NCBI GenBank assembly: GCA_011523725.1
Contig: WTGD01000011.1
Coordinates: 1 to 25,359 of the forward strand
From: Nitrospinota bacterium
GTDB lineage: Bacteria; UBA8248
DNA: 25,359 bases
Direction of reading: 5' to 3'
Shown here: positions 1-7,276 of the stretch, piece by piece
Numbering within the stretch: the stretch's first letter is position 1
Layout: every line of letters starts with the position of its first letter
The notes under the pieces: generated by a model
What the model saw: the letters and a program-made list of their open reading frames with translations, nothing else
Database searches by the model: none
What the model was told of the DNA's origin: nothing
Translations under genes and position numbers: made by a program

Positions 1-287
1 CCCACGTAGCGTACCTTCTCGCGGCAAAACGCGGCTTCATCCTTGTGGTTGATGCCGAAGGGCGCGTCCGGCGTGTTGTTCTTCGACAGAACGACGGCGA
101 CGCCGGCCAGGCGTTCCGCGTCCGATGTGTCTACGTTCAATATCCGGGCATGGGGATGGGGGCTTCTGAGCGCCACCCCGGTGAGCGCGCCTGGAAGCTC
201 CAGATCGTTGATGAAAACCGTGGCGCCCGAGACTTTCTCCACGGCATCGATGATGGGATGAGGCTGACCGACGACGCGCGTACTCAT
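1..287 (-). CDS. Molybdopterin-binding large subunit of a xanthine/CO dehydrogenase-family hydroxylase, N-terminal part
   Basis: This is the first 95 codons of a gene that runs off the left edge of the window. The ATG (285..287) overlaps the TGA stop of the upstream 2Fe-2S subunit in an ATGA arrangement, which implies translational coupling. The visible protein starts MSTRVVGQPHPIIDAVEKVSG and contains PGALTG and LRSPHPHARIL, typical of the a/b hammerhead domain that opens the large subunit of molybdenum hydroxylases. Family knowledge: this subunit carries the molybdopterin cofactor and the substrate pocket of a cytoplasmic heterotrimer that hydroxylates N-heterocycles, aldehydes or similar carbons. 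The active-site loop and catalytic Glu lie outside the window, so xanthine dehydrogenase, CO dehydrogenase-like and nicotinate-type enzymes cannot be told apart. Confidence 0.9.
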   Translation of the reverse strand, partial: MSTRVVGQPHPIIDAVEKVSGATVFINDLELPGALTGVALRSPHPHARILNVDTSDAERLAGVAVVLSKNNTPDAPFGINHKDEAAFCREKVRYV

Positions 288-766
288 GAGTCGTCTCCCT
301 GGTTCATCTGCCGGGCGGCGGCCGATACTGCCTCGAAAATCTTCTTGTATCCCGTGCAGCGGCAAAGGTTTCCGGCGAGACCGCGCTGGATGTCCTCGCG
401 CGTGGGCGCAGCGTTCTCATCCAGAAGCGCCTTTGCCGATACGACGATTCCCGGCGTGCAGAAACCACACTGCACGCCGCCTTTTTCGATGAGCTGCTCC
501 TGCACCGGGTGGAGGTCGTCTTCCGTTCCGATGCCCCGCACGGTGGTGATTTCCGAGCCATCCGCCTGCGCGGCGAACATGAGGCAGGCGTTCACCGCCA
601 CACCGTCGAGCAATACGGCGCACGCCCCGCAATCGCCGCCCTCGCAGCTTAGCTTTACCTCGACATAGCCAATCCGCCTTAGCGCGCGCAGGAGCGTTTC
701 ATCCCCCCGCACACCAACGGTTTCATCCTTCCCGTTCACGCGTAGTTTTATTTCGTAAGTACTCAT
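284..766 (-). CDS. 2Fe-2S subunit of a molybdenum hydroxylase (CoxS/XdhC type)
   Basis: Small electron-transfer subunit, 160 residues from the ATG at 766, the usual family length. It has a plant-type ferredoxin cluster motif (C41, C46, C49 in CEGGDCGAC, then C61) and a second 2Fe-2S site in the C-terminal helical domain (C100 and C103 in CGFC, C135 and C137 in CRC followed by TGY). Both sets of cluster ligands are intact. A TTG codon five codons upstream could also start it, but GAGAAG lies just before the ATG in a sensible Shine-Dalgarno position, so the ATG is preferred. It sits 30 bases after the FAD subunit and overlaps the large subunit by 4 bases, giving the common order FAD, Fe-S, Mo. 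It passes electrons from the molybdenum site to FAD. Confidence 0.95.
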   Translation of the reverse strand: MSTYEIKLRVNGKDETVGVRGDETLLRALRRIGYVEVKLSCEGGDCGACAVLLDGVAVNACLMFAAQADGSEITTVRGIGTEDDLHPVQEQLIEKGGVQCGFCTPGIVVSAKALLDENAAPTREDIQRGLAGNLCRCTGYKKIFEAVSAAARQMNQGDDS

Positions 767-796
767 GATCTTCTCAAGCAAAACATGAAATTTTCA

Positions 797-1651
797 TCAC
801 ACAGCCACGGTTTGCGGCATTCCCAGTGCTTTTTTCAGCAAGCGGCGGACCAGCACGCCGCACATTTTCTTCCGGTACGCCGCGCTCGCCCGCACGTCGT
901 CAATCGGTTGCGCACTATCTTTCGCTGCCTCAGCCGCCGTCTCGATTTCAGCTTCCCCAACTTCCTTGCCACGCAGACACGCCTCCGCCGCCTGCGCACG
1001 ATACGGCACCGCGGCCACCGCCCCCAGGCTGATGGCGGCTTCCACGCAAACGCTTTTTTCCATCCGGAGAACGACCGCTACACCCAGTACGGCTATCGCC
1101 ATCGCGCGCCTGAGCTGGAGTTTGTAATACGCGCAACGATCATCCGTTTTCAGCGGCTCGATGACGATGGCCTTCATGAGTTCTTCCGGCCGAACAGCCG
1201 TTTTTCGGTAATCCAGGAAAAATTCCGAGAGCGGCAGGGAACGTTCCCCCTCCGCCGAGGCCAATTCGACGACGGCATCCTGCACCAGCAGCGGTGGCGC
1301 CAAATCGGCGGCGGGCGAGGCGTCCATGAGATTGCCCGCCACGCTCGCGCGGTTTCTCACCAATGGACCCGCGAACTCAAGAGCGCTCTCATACAAAGGG
1401 GATGCAGCGGCGCGTATCAGTTCAGATTCCAGCAAATCCGTGACACTCGCCAGCGCGCCGATCCTGATTTTTCCGTCCGCCTCCTCGATGAAGCGAAGCT
1501 CATCCAGACGGCTGATGTCCACCGCGCGCGCTATCTTCTTGCGCCCGAAGAGCACGTCCGGCACGAGATTCGTGCCGCCGGCCACGAAAGCGGCGCCACC
1601 CTGCGCAGCCGCCAATGCCTCATCCACCGATGCAGCGCGTAAAAATTCCAT
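797..1651 (-). CDS. FAD-binding subunit of a molybdenum hydroxylase (CoxM type)
   Basis: Medium subunit, 284 residues, with the FAD-binding PCMH-type fold. The flavin motif AGGTNL is at residues 24-29, and the second conserved block around residues 100-120 reads NRASVAGNL followed by ASPAADLAPP. The C-terminal part matches the CO-dehydrogenase flavoprotein C-terminal domain in layout. The ATG at 1651 is chosen because AGGA lies seven bases before it; a TTG two codons upstream lacks that spacing. It is the first of three adjacent genes for one enzyme: the FAD subunit passes electrons from the Fe-S subunit to the final acceptor. The 70 bases before it separate it from the AhpD-like selenoprotein gene, and I see no strong terminator there. 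Confidence 0.93.
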   Translation of the reverse strand: MEFLRAASVDEALAAAQGGAAFVAGGTNLVPDVLFGRKKIARAVDISRLDELRFIEEADGKIRIGALASVTDLLESELIRAAASPLYESALEFAGPLVRNRASVAGNLMDASPAADLAPPLLVQDAVVELASAEGERSLPLSEFFLDYRKTAVRPEELMKAIVIEPLKTDDRCAYYKLQLRRAMAIAVLGVAVVLRMEKSVCVEAAISLGAVAAVPYRAQAAEACLRGKEVGEAEIETAAEAAKDSAQPIDDVRASAAYRKKMCGVLVRRLLKKALGMPQTVAV

Positions 1652-1721
1652 GTTCAATTCCTAAAGTCTCATTCTTCAAAGCACATTGCCGATTCGGCTC
1701 TCGCCTGAATTCTTCAACGAA

Positions 1722-2519
1722 TCACGGTCTTATGTCGGATTCAATCTGCATCCCCGTCGCCAGGGAGTTAAAGCTGTTGTAATGGTCCACCACTCCGAGA
1801 ATCTCCAGGATGCGCCCCGGGTCCCAGCCCAGATTCACCAGATATATATGAAAATACCGTATGAAATACCCCGACCCGTTCGTGGCGCTTACGCCGAAAC
1901 CAACGGCCGCCTTGGCCCCTTTTTCGAGAACACCTCCATCAAGCATGAGCTTGTGCTTGTTCCAGGTGGATTCGAAATAATGCCGGTTCCGCGCCAAACA
2001 GCGCCAATAGCCTGGAGCGCCCTCTCTGCCCAAGCGCGCCGATTCCACCTCCGCCACCTCATCCATCAGTTCCCGGACGACGGGGTCGACCTCCTCTTCA
2101 TCCGGAAAAGGCAGAAGAGGCGGCGAATCCATATCCTCCAGTAAAAGCCCGAAGGCGACCTTGTTCATGCCCGACACGTGATCCGTCAAGCCGATCAACT
2201 CCGTAATTCCCACCTCATCAACCCCCATCCGCATGACCGCGGCGATGTGGGAATCGATTCAGTAGTCACACGCATTGACGATGGAAACCGCCGAGGCGAC
2301 CATCTCCTTGACCAGAGGCGGCACGTCTCCGCGCTGCATGGTGGCGCGCGAGCGCTCCCAACTCGCCCTCATGTATTCGGGGTGATGGGTCATGGAGCGC
2401 CAGACGTTCGAGAGCGTATCGATGCCGAACACGCGCTTCTCTCGCCTCTTGACGCGTTCTACGAGATCGCGCGCCGCCTCGGGCACCTCGTTGTCGGCCA
2501 ACTGGCGGATCGTCGCCAT
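1722..2519 (-). CDS. AhpD-like (carboxymuconolactone decarboxylase-family) selenoprotein, in-frame TGA at 2259..2261 read as Sec
   Basis: I read this as one gene of 265 residues. Residues 1-86 end in a conserved AhpD-type block, VKEMVASAVSIVNACDY; then comes TGA; the same frame continues IDSHIAAVMRMGVDE. In AhpD relatives this reads CDYC-I-D-S-H, so TGA occupies the resolving or peroxidatic Cys position, giving C84-D-Y-U87 with H91 four residues on. A second, diverged copy of the domain follows (about residues 150-260), in which the redox residues are replaced (NGSGYF). Family role: thiol or selenol peroxidase or oxidoreductase acting in the cytoplasm. GGGGA precedes the ATG at 2519. No Shine-Dalgarno precedes the only internal ATG (2234), so the downstream half is unlikely to start on its own. 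Alternative: a nonsense-mutated pseudogene, which the SECIS-like hairpin argues against. Confidence 0.85.
2206..2261 (-). promoter_or_regulatory. Bacterial SECIS-like element with its UGA codon
   Basis: Reading the minus strand from the TGA (2261..2259), the apical stem CCGC (2242..2239) pairs with GCGG (2232..2229) around the loop GGTCAT (2238..2233). CAT and ATG extend the stem across a two-base bulge. The loop begins 20 bases after the TGA and starts with GG; the GGTC string is also found in the loop of the E. coli fdhF SECIS as I remember it. A longer helix, ATTCCCAC (2254..2247) with GTGGGAAT (2213..2206), closes the structure. These are the expected properties of a bacterial SECIS (short stem, G in the first two loop bases, loop roughly 16-37 nt from UGA), which recruits SelB. 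The fold was found by eye, without energy calculation. Confidence 0.78.
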
Positions 2520-2590
2520 ACAATCCCCAAATCGCCTGGCTCAGGAACGCCGCCTCAACCTGGACGGCGCTCCCGAACCCGGCCCGAAAA

Positions 2591-3799
2591 CTATCTCGGA
2601 TACCTGAACTTCGCGTTCGCCACGCTCTTCGGCCCCACCGTCTTGCGTTTTCCGTCCTGCACCTGGAACAAAACGATGGCGCTGGCCGCGTTCATGTTGA
2701 GCTTGTCGAACTTCACGGGGCCGAAGAAAGTTTTCAAGTTGGTGTTCGCAATGGCGTCGCGAACCTTCTTCTTGTCTAGCGTACCCGCCGCCTCGATGGC
2801 CTTCTGGGCGACGATGCCTGCAGCCGTCGACGCCGCAGCGACGTAGTCCGGCTCCTGCTTGAACTTGGCACGCCAGATTTTCCCGAAATCCCGTGCCGAG
2901 CCGATGAAGTCGCCCTTGTAATCGAGCGCCTCGCCCCACCATGCGGCTGTCAGGATGTTGTTGGCCGTTGCGCCGAGCGATTCGGTGAACTGCGCGTAGA
3001 CCGGGCCCACCATGGTGAACAGGATTTTGGGCTTCACGCCCAGCTCGTTCGCCTGCTTGGTGGCGAGCAGCGTGTCGGGAAGATAGCCGGCCACCATGAG
3101 CACGTCGGGATTCTTGCCCTTCACGATCGTGAGCCAGGTGGACATGTCCTTCGAATCTTTCGGGAACTCGGCGTAGTAGACGTCCGTGAAACCTTGCTTT
3201 TTCGCCGCCGCCCGGATCATCCTCGTGACGGCGCGCGGGAAGAAGTCGTTTCGCGTCACGAAAGCGATGGTTTTCGGCATGGGCTTTTGCTCTTTCAAGA
3301 GCGTCAGGAAGTTGTTCGGCAAATACGCATTCGGCGCCAGAAGGCCGAAGAGGTATTTGTAGCCCTGGTCGAAAATCGGCTCCGAACTCGCCACGGGCGC
3401 GATGAGGGGAACCTGATAGCGCTCCGTGATCGCGGCGACGGATTTCGTCGCTCCGCTTCCGAACGGGCCCAGCAGGAGGTCCACCTTCTCTTTGGTGATG
3501 AGACGCTCGGCGAGCTTGGTGGCCGTCGGCGTCTTGCTCTCGTAGTCGTAGTAGACGATCTTCACCATCATCTTCTTGCCGCCTACGTTGATGCCGCCCG
3601 CCTTGTTCACGCGCTCACGCCAGATTTCATAACCCGCCTGCTGTTTTTTCCCTTCCGTGGCGAGTGGACCCGTGAGCGGCAAGGCGGCGCCGAACTTGAT
3701 CTCGGCCGCCTGGGCGCCGTCCAGCCCCTGCAGACCCGTCACGCCGAAAGAGACAAACAAGACTGCTGCGATGAGAAACAACAATTTCCGCCTTCTCAT
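2591..3799 (-). CDS. ABC transporter substrate-binding protein, branched-chain amino acid (LivK/J) type
   Basis: Periplasmic binding protein of 402 residues. A Sec signal peptide opens it (MRRRK, hydrophobic LLFLIAAVLFVSFGV, likely cleavage after AQA before AEIKFG). The mature start IKFGAALPLTGPLATEG is the classic Leu/Ile/Val-binding-protein entry, and a type I periplasmic fold follows. No lipobox cysteine is seen, so the protein is probably soluble in the periplasm. The ATG at 3799 is chosen because AGGAGG lies six bases upstream; a longer reading would add 22 residues before the signal peptide. It follows livF by 97 bases, a larger gap than inside the transporter operon, so it may have its own promoter or a stabilised transcript. 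The ligand cannot be inferred; family members bind amino acids, amides, short carboxylates or aromatics. Confidence 0.93.
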   Translation of the reverse strand: MRRRKLLFLIAAVLFVSFGVTGLQGLDGAQAAEIKFGAALPLTGPLATEGKKQQAGYEIWRERVNKAGGINVGGKKMMVKIVYYDYESKTPTATKLAERLITKEKVDLLLGPFGSGATKSVAAITERYQVPLIAPVASSEPIFDQGYKYLFGLLAPNAYLPNNFLTLLKEQKPMPKTIAFVTRNDFFPRAVTRMIRAAAKKQGFTDVYYAEFPKDSKDMSTWLTIVKGKNPDVLMVAGYLPDTLLATKQANELGVKPKILFTMVGPVYAQFTESLGATANNILTAAWWGEALDYKGDFIGSARDFGKIWRAKFKQEPDYVAAASTAAGIVAQKAIEAAGTLDKKKVRDAIANTNLKTFFGPVKFDKLNMNAASAIVLFQVQDGKRKTVGPKSVANAKFRYPR

Positions 3800-3896
3800 G
3801 ACCTGCCTCCTCAATGGTTGAGTATTACGACTTCCGTTAGCGGTTCTCACACGATATTTGCACAAGTTGATTCCAGACAGCGTATATGAAAACGGG

Positions 3897-4637
3897 CTAC
3901 ATGCCCAGATACGCCTTCTTCACCTGGGGATTCGCCAGAAGCTCATCCGAAGTACCGGAGATCGTCACGCGCCCCGTCTCGAAAACATAGGCCCGACTCG
4001 CCAGCTCGAACGCGGTGAGCACGTCCTGCTCCACAAGAATAATAGCGACGCCTTCCTCGTTAATCTGCCTTACGAAACCGCACAACTCCTCCACCAGCCT
4101 GGGCGCAAGGCCCAGGGAGAGTTCGTCGATCAGGAGCAGCCTGGGACGCGCCATCAGCCCCCGGGCGATCGCGCACATCTGCTGCTCGCCGCCGGACATG
4201 CTCCCCGCGAGCTGGGATTTCCGCTCCGCCAGACGCGGGAAAAACCCGTACACCCTATCCAAATCCGCCGCCAACTCTTGATCAGCCATGCTGCGGGCGT
4301 AGGCGCCCATCAACAGGTTCTCCTCCACGCTCATCGCTGCGAAGAGCCTGCGGCCCTCGGGCACGTGGGAAATCCCCTTGGCGACGATGCCATCCGGGGC
4401 CAATCCCTCCAGGGACTCGCCACCGAGCGTTATCGTGCCCGCCCGGTGAGGGAGCACCCCCGAGAGCATCCGCAGGAACGTGGACTTGCCGACGCCGTTG
4501 CTCCCGACGATGGCGACAATCTCACCCTCGCCCACACGCAGATCGATTCCCCACAGAACCTGCACGTCGTCATACCCGCCCGCCAGGCCGCTCACTTCCA
4601 GGAGGCTCGCTCCGCCTTGAGAAGCACCCGTCGCCAC
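3897..4637 (-). CDS. livF: Branched-chain amino acid-type ABC transporter ATPase (LivF)
   Basis: One of two cytoplasmic ATPases of the importer, 246 residues. Walker A is GSNGVGKST (45-53), the ABC signature is SGGEQ (148-152), and Walker B with the catalytic Glu is LLLIDE (167-172) followed by the LivF-like LSLGLAP. The C-terminus VKKAYLGM is typical of LivF. Translation starts at GTG (4637), two bases after the livG stop codon; the AGGAG serving it lies inside the end of livG, so the two genes are probably translationally coupled. The order livH-livM-livG-livF-binding protein indicates one complete importer. Confidence 0.95.
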   Translation of the reverse strand: MATGASQGGASLLEVSGLAGGYDDVQVLWGIDLRVGEGEIVAIVGSNGVGKSTFLRMLSGVLPHRAGTITLGGESLEGLAPDGIVAKGISHVPEGRRLFAAMSVEENLLMGAYARSMADQELAADLDRVYGFFPRLAERKSQLAGSMSGGEQQMCAIARGLMARPRLLLIDELSLGLAPRLVEELCGFVRQINEEGVAIILVEQDVLTAFELASRAYVFETGRVTISGTSDELLANPQVKKAYLGM

Positions 4638-4639
4638 TT

Positions 4640-5407
4640 CTAGGACTCCTCTTCCAGCTTTTTCATCATCGCCACGTATTTCTCGCCCAGATAGGCCTTG
4701 ATGACCTGCTCATCGCTCGTCACATCTCTCGGCAAACCCTCCGCTATCTTCTCACCGTGGTGCAAGACGACGACGCGATCCGATAGATCCGTAATCACCT
4801 TCATCAAATGCTCGATCACCAGGATGGTCACGCCCTGCTCCCTTACCTTGTGGATGAGGGAGATGGCGTTTTCGATTTCCGTCGTGTTGAGGCCGGCGTT
4901 TACCTCATCGAGCAGCAACACTTCCGGCTCCGTGGCCAGGGATTTGGCGAATTCCAGGCGTTTTCTCTCGGCGAGCGTGAGCTGGGAGGCGAGTTGCGCG
5001 GCCTTGTCGCTCAACCCCACGAACGCCAGCATGTCATCTGCGAGTTCCTGGGCGCGCTTCACCTCCTTTTTCGATTTCTGGGAGCCGAACAGCGCGCCCA
5101 TCACGACGTTCTCGCGCACCGCGAGGCCGGCGAAAGGCTGGACGATCTGAAACGTCCGGGCGACTCCCATTCGCGTGATGGCGTGGGGCTTCAAGGTTTC
5201 GATGCGTTCGCCGCGAAAAAGAATCTCGCCCTCGTTCGCCGGGTCGAGACCCGTGATGCAATTGAGGAGCGTCGTCTTTCCCGCGCCGTTGGGACCGATG
5301 ACGCCGAGAATCTCTCCCTTGCGCACGGTGAAATCCACCGCCGAAACGGCAGTGAGTCCGCCGAACCGCTTCGTGACGCCCCTGCCCTCTAAAAGTGTCT
5401 CGCTCAC
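4640..5407 (-). CDS. livG: Branched-chain amino acid-type ABC transporter ATPase (LivG)
   Basis: Second ATPase, 255 residues. Walker A is GPNGAGKTT (38-46), the signature region is LTLAERKRLE (143-152, a common LivG variant), and Walker B is LLLDE (164-168) with VNAGLN. The start is GTG at 5407..5405, which overlaps the TGA stop of livM in a GTGA junction. A longer reading from 5458 would overlap livM by 55 bases with no family support. The protein is expected to pair with LivF and drive the LivH/LivM membrane channel. Confidence 0.94.
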   Translation of the reverse strand: MSETLLEGRGVTKRFGGLTAVSAVDFTVRKGEILGVIGPNGAGKTTLLNCITGLDPANEGEILFRGERIETLKPHAITRMGVARTFQIVQPFAGLAVRENVVMGALFGSQKSKKEVKRAQELADDMLAFVGLSDKAAQLASQLTLAERKRLEFAKSLATEPEVLLLDEVNAGLNTTEIENAISLIHKVREQGVTILVIEHLMKVITDLSDRVVVLHHGEKIAEGLPRDVTSDEQVIKAYLGEKYVAMMKKLEEES

Positions 5408-6387
5408 ACCTTGAACCTCTGTATGTTGCTCTTGAGAATGATTCCCAAAGACCCCCACCCGCGGCTTTTCACTTCCTGCGAGACGGCCATCAGGCCGCGC
5501 GGGATGAACAAGACGACCAGCACGATGATGATGCCCAGAAATGCGCTGTGGAACTCCGTGAACGCCCCCCAGAGGTAATCCGACAGGTATTCCATCATCA
5601 ACGCGCCCACGAGCGGGCCCATCACCGTCCCCACTCCACCGAGCATGGACATTACGATCGCCTTGATGGAGAACAAGACGTCGAATACGTCGATGGGCTC
5701 CAGAAACGCGGCGCGGTAGGCGTACACGCCGCCCCCCATCGCGGGGAAGATGGATGAGAGAACGAAGGCGATGATCTTGTATTTCGTCGTATCCACGCCC
5801 GTCATGGCGGCCGCGTCCTCGTTCTCCCGGATGGCGACGAAGCCATAGCCCAGGCGGTGCCGCGTGACGAAGTACTGCGTCAACACCGCGAGCACGGCCA
5901 CCCCGAGCATGGAGAAGTAGAAAAAGCGCGTGAAGTAATCCGGCCCGCCCGTGATCTGGGGAAGGTTGATGCCGTCTCCACCGCCGGTGATGCGCAGGTT
6001 ATCCGCCAGTTCACGGAAGAATTCCGCTACGCCAAAGGTGGCGATGGCGAAGTAGTGGCCCCTGAGCCTCAATATGGGAACACCCAGGGCGAGCGCCACG
6101 AGAGCACACAAACAGGCGCCGATCCCCAGCGTGATGAAGAAATTGAAGCCTGCGTTCATGAGGATGGCCGTCGTGTAGGCCCCCAGCCCGAAAAAGGCGG
6201 CCGACGCGAAGGAGGGATAACCCGTCAAACCGCCGATGAAATTCCAGCTCACCGCCAGGATGGCCACCATGAGGATGTCCATCCACTTCCTGATCTCGTC
6301 GTTTTCCACGAAAGATGGCAAGAGGATGAGGGCGAGCACGCCCGCTCCCATACCGAACCATTGAATTTGGGACCAGGGTCTGAACAT
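5404..6387 (-). CDS. livM: Branched-chain amino acid-type ABC transporter permease (LivM)
   Basis: Inner-membrane permease of 327 residues with about eight to ten hydrophobic segments. It has the LivM signature GLTGYPSFASAAFFGLGAY near residues 53-71 and the coupling-loop region with AIRENEDAAAMTGVDTTKYK near 186-205, which contacts an ATPase. The C-terminal MLGGVGTVMGPLVGA segment is also typical. The ATG (6387) follows the livH stop by one base, and the TGA stop overlaps the livG GTG. It forms the translocation path with LivH. Confidence 0.95.
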   Translation of the reverse strand: MFRPWSQIQWFGMGAGVLALILLPSFVENDEIRKWMDILMVAILAVSWNFIGGLTGYPSFASAAFFGLGAYTTAILMNAGFNFFITLGIGACLCALVALALGVPILRLRGHYFAIATFGVAEFFRELADNLRITGGGDGINLPQITGGPDYFTRFFYFSMLGVAVLAVLTQYFVTRHRLGYGFVAIRENEDAAAMTGVDTTKYKIIAFVLSSIFPAMGGGVYAYRAAFLEPIDVFDVLFSIKAIVMSMLGGVGTVMGPLVGALMMEYLSDYLWGAFTEFHSAFLGIIIVLVVLFIPRGLMAVSQEVKSRGWGSLGIILKSNIQRFKV

Positions 6388-6388
6388 G

Positions 6389-7255
6389 CTACTCGAAACC
6401 CTTTCTGCCCAGCAGGCCGGACGGCTTGATGAAGAGCACCAGAATCAAGAGCACGTAGCCGATGGCGTTCTGCAGCCCGGGGCCGAGGTACAGGGCGCCG
6501 AAGTTTTCGGCGAGACCCAGGATCAGCCCCCCCGCAAGCGCGCCAGTAATGTTCCCCAAGCCCCCGATGGTGCAGATGATGAAGGATTTCGAGAGGAACT
6601 CCACGTCGCTCACAGGCGATATGGCGAAACCCACGCTCACAAGGGAACCCGATGTGGCGGCGACCGCCGCGCCGATTCCATACGTGATGGCGTAGATTCT
6701 GCCGATGTCGACGCCCATCAACTGGGCGGAATCCAAATCCATCCGCGTCGCGCGTATGGCCCGGCCCGTGCGCGTGCGCCCCATGAACCAGAAGAGAATG
6801 CTCGTGAGACCGACGCCCAGCACGAAAATGGAAATCCGGACGAAGGGAATGGAGAGCCCCATGAAGGAAATGGAAAACCCCGCATAGGAGGGCTGGACCG
6901 ACCTGAAATCACCAGTGAAGAAATATATCGCGAGTCTCACGATGAGCAACTGAAGACCGAAGGTGAGAATCAGGGACATGAACATGGGCGCGCGCACGAT
7001 TTTGTTGATCAGTCCGCGCTGCACCACGTAGCCGGCGCAGAACATGGCGACGGCGGAGAGCGGGAGGGACAGGAACGGGTCCACCCCGTAGAGCTTGAAC
7101 ATCCAGAACGTGACGTAGCCGCCCAGCATCAAAAACGTGCCGTGCAGGATGTTCAAGATGTTCATCACGCCCCAGACGAGCGAGAAACCGACCGCGATGC
7201 TGGCGTAGATGCCCCCCAGGAGTATGCTGTTAATCAGAATCTGGGCATAAACCAT
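6389..7255 (-). CDS. livH: Branched-chain amino acid-type ABC transporter permease (LivH)
   Basis: Inner-membrane permease of 288 residues and the first gene of the transporter set. The N-terminus ILINSILLGGIYASIAVGFS and the motif MNILNILHGTFLMLGGY (about residues 32-48) are hallmarks of LivH. The coupling region includes AIRATRMDLDSAQLMGVD, and GGLGNITGALAGG lies near the C-terminus. The ATG at 7255 has AGGT eight bases upstream. The gene starts 21 bases after the first of the two PLP-enzyme genes, which suggests the transporter is co-transcribed with the catabolic enzymes. Confidence 0.95.
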   Translation of the reverse strand: MVYAQILINSILLGGIYASIAVGFSLVWGVMNILNILHGTFLMLGGYVTFWMFKLYGVDPFLSLPLSAVAMFCAGYVVQRGLINKIVRAPMFMSLILTFGLQLLIVRLAIYFFTGDFRSVQPSYAGFSISFMGLSIPFVRISIFVLGVGLTSILFWFMGRTRTGRAIRATRMDLDSAQLMGVDIGRIYAITYGIGAAVAATSGSLVSVGFAISPVSDVEFLSKSFIICTIGGLGNITGALAGGLILGLAENFGALYLGPGLQNAIGYVLLILVLFIKPSGLLGRKGFE

Positions 7256-7276
7256 CTGTCTTACCTACTGTGGTTA

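Noticed and set aside
1722..2519. Reading the AhpD-like region as a pseudogene or as two genes
   Set aside because: The only defect is one TGA at a conserved redox Cys, followed by a SECIS-like fold; the frame is otherwise intact and the second part lacks a ribosome site. A decayed gene would be expected to show more than this one precise change.
3800..3896. Internal promoter before the Liv-type binding-protein gene
   Set aside because: TAATAC resembles a -10 box, but no acceptable -35 lies at 16-18 bases from it.
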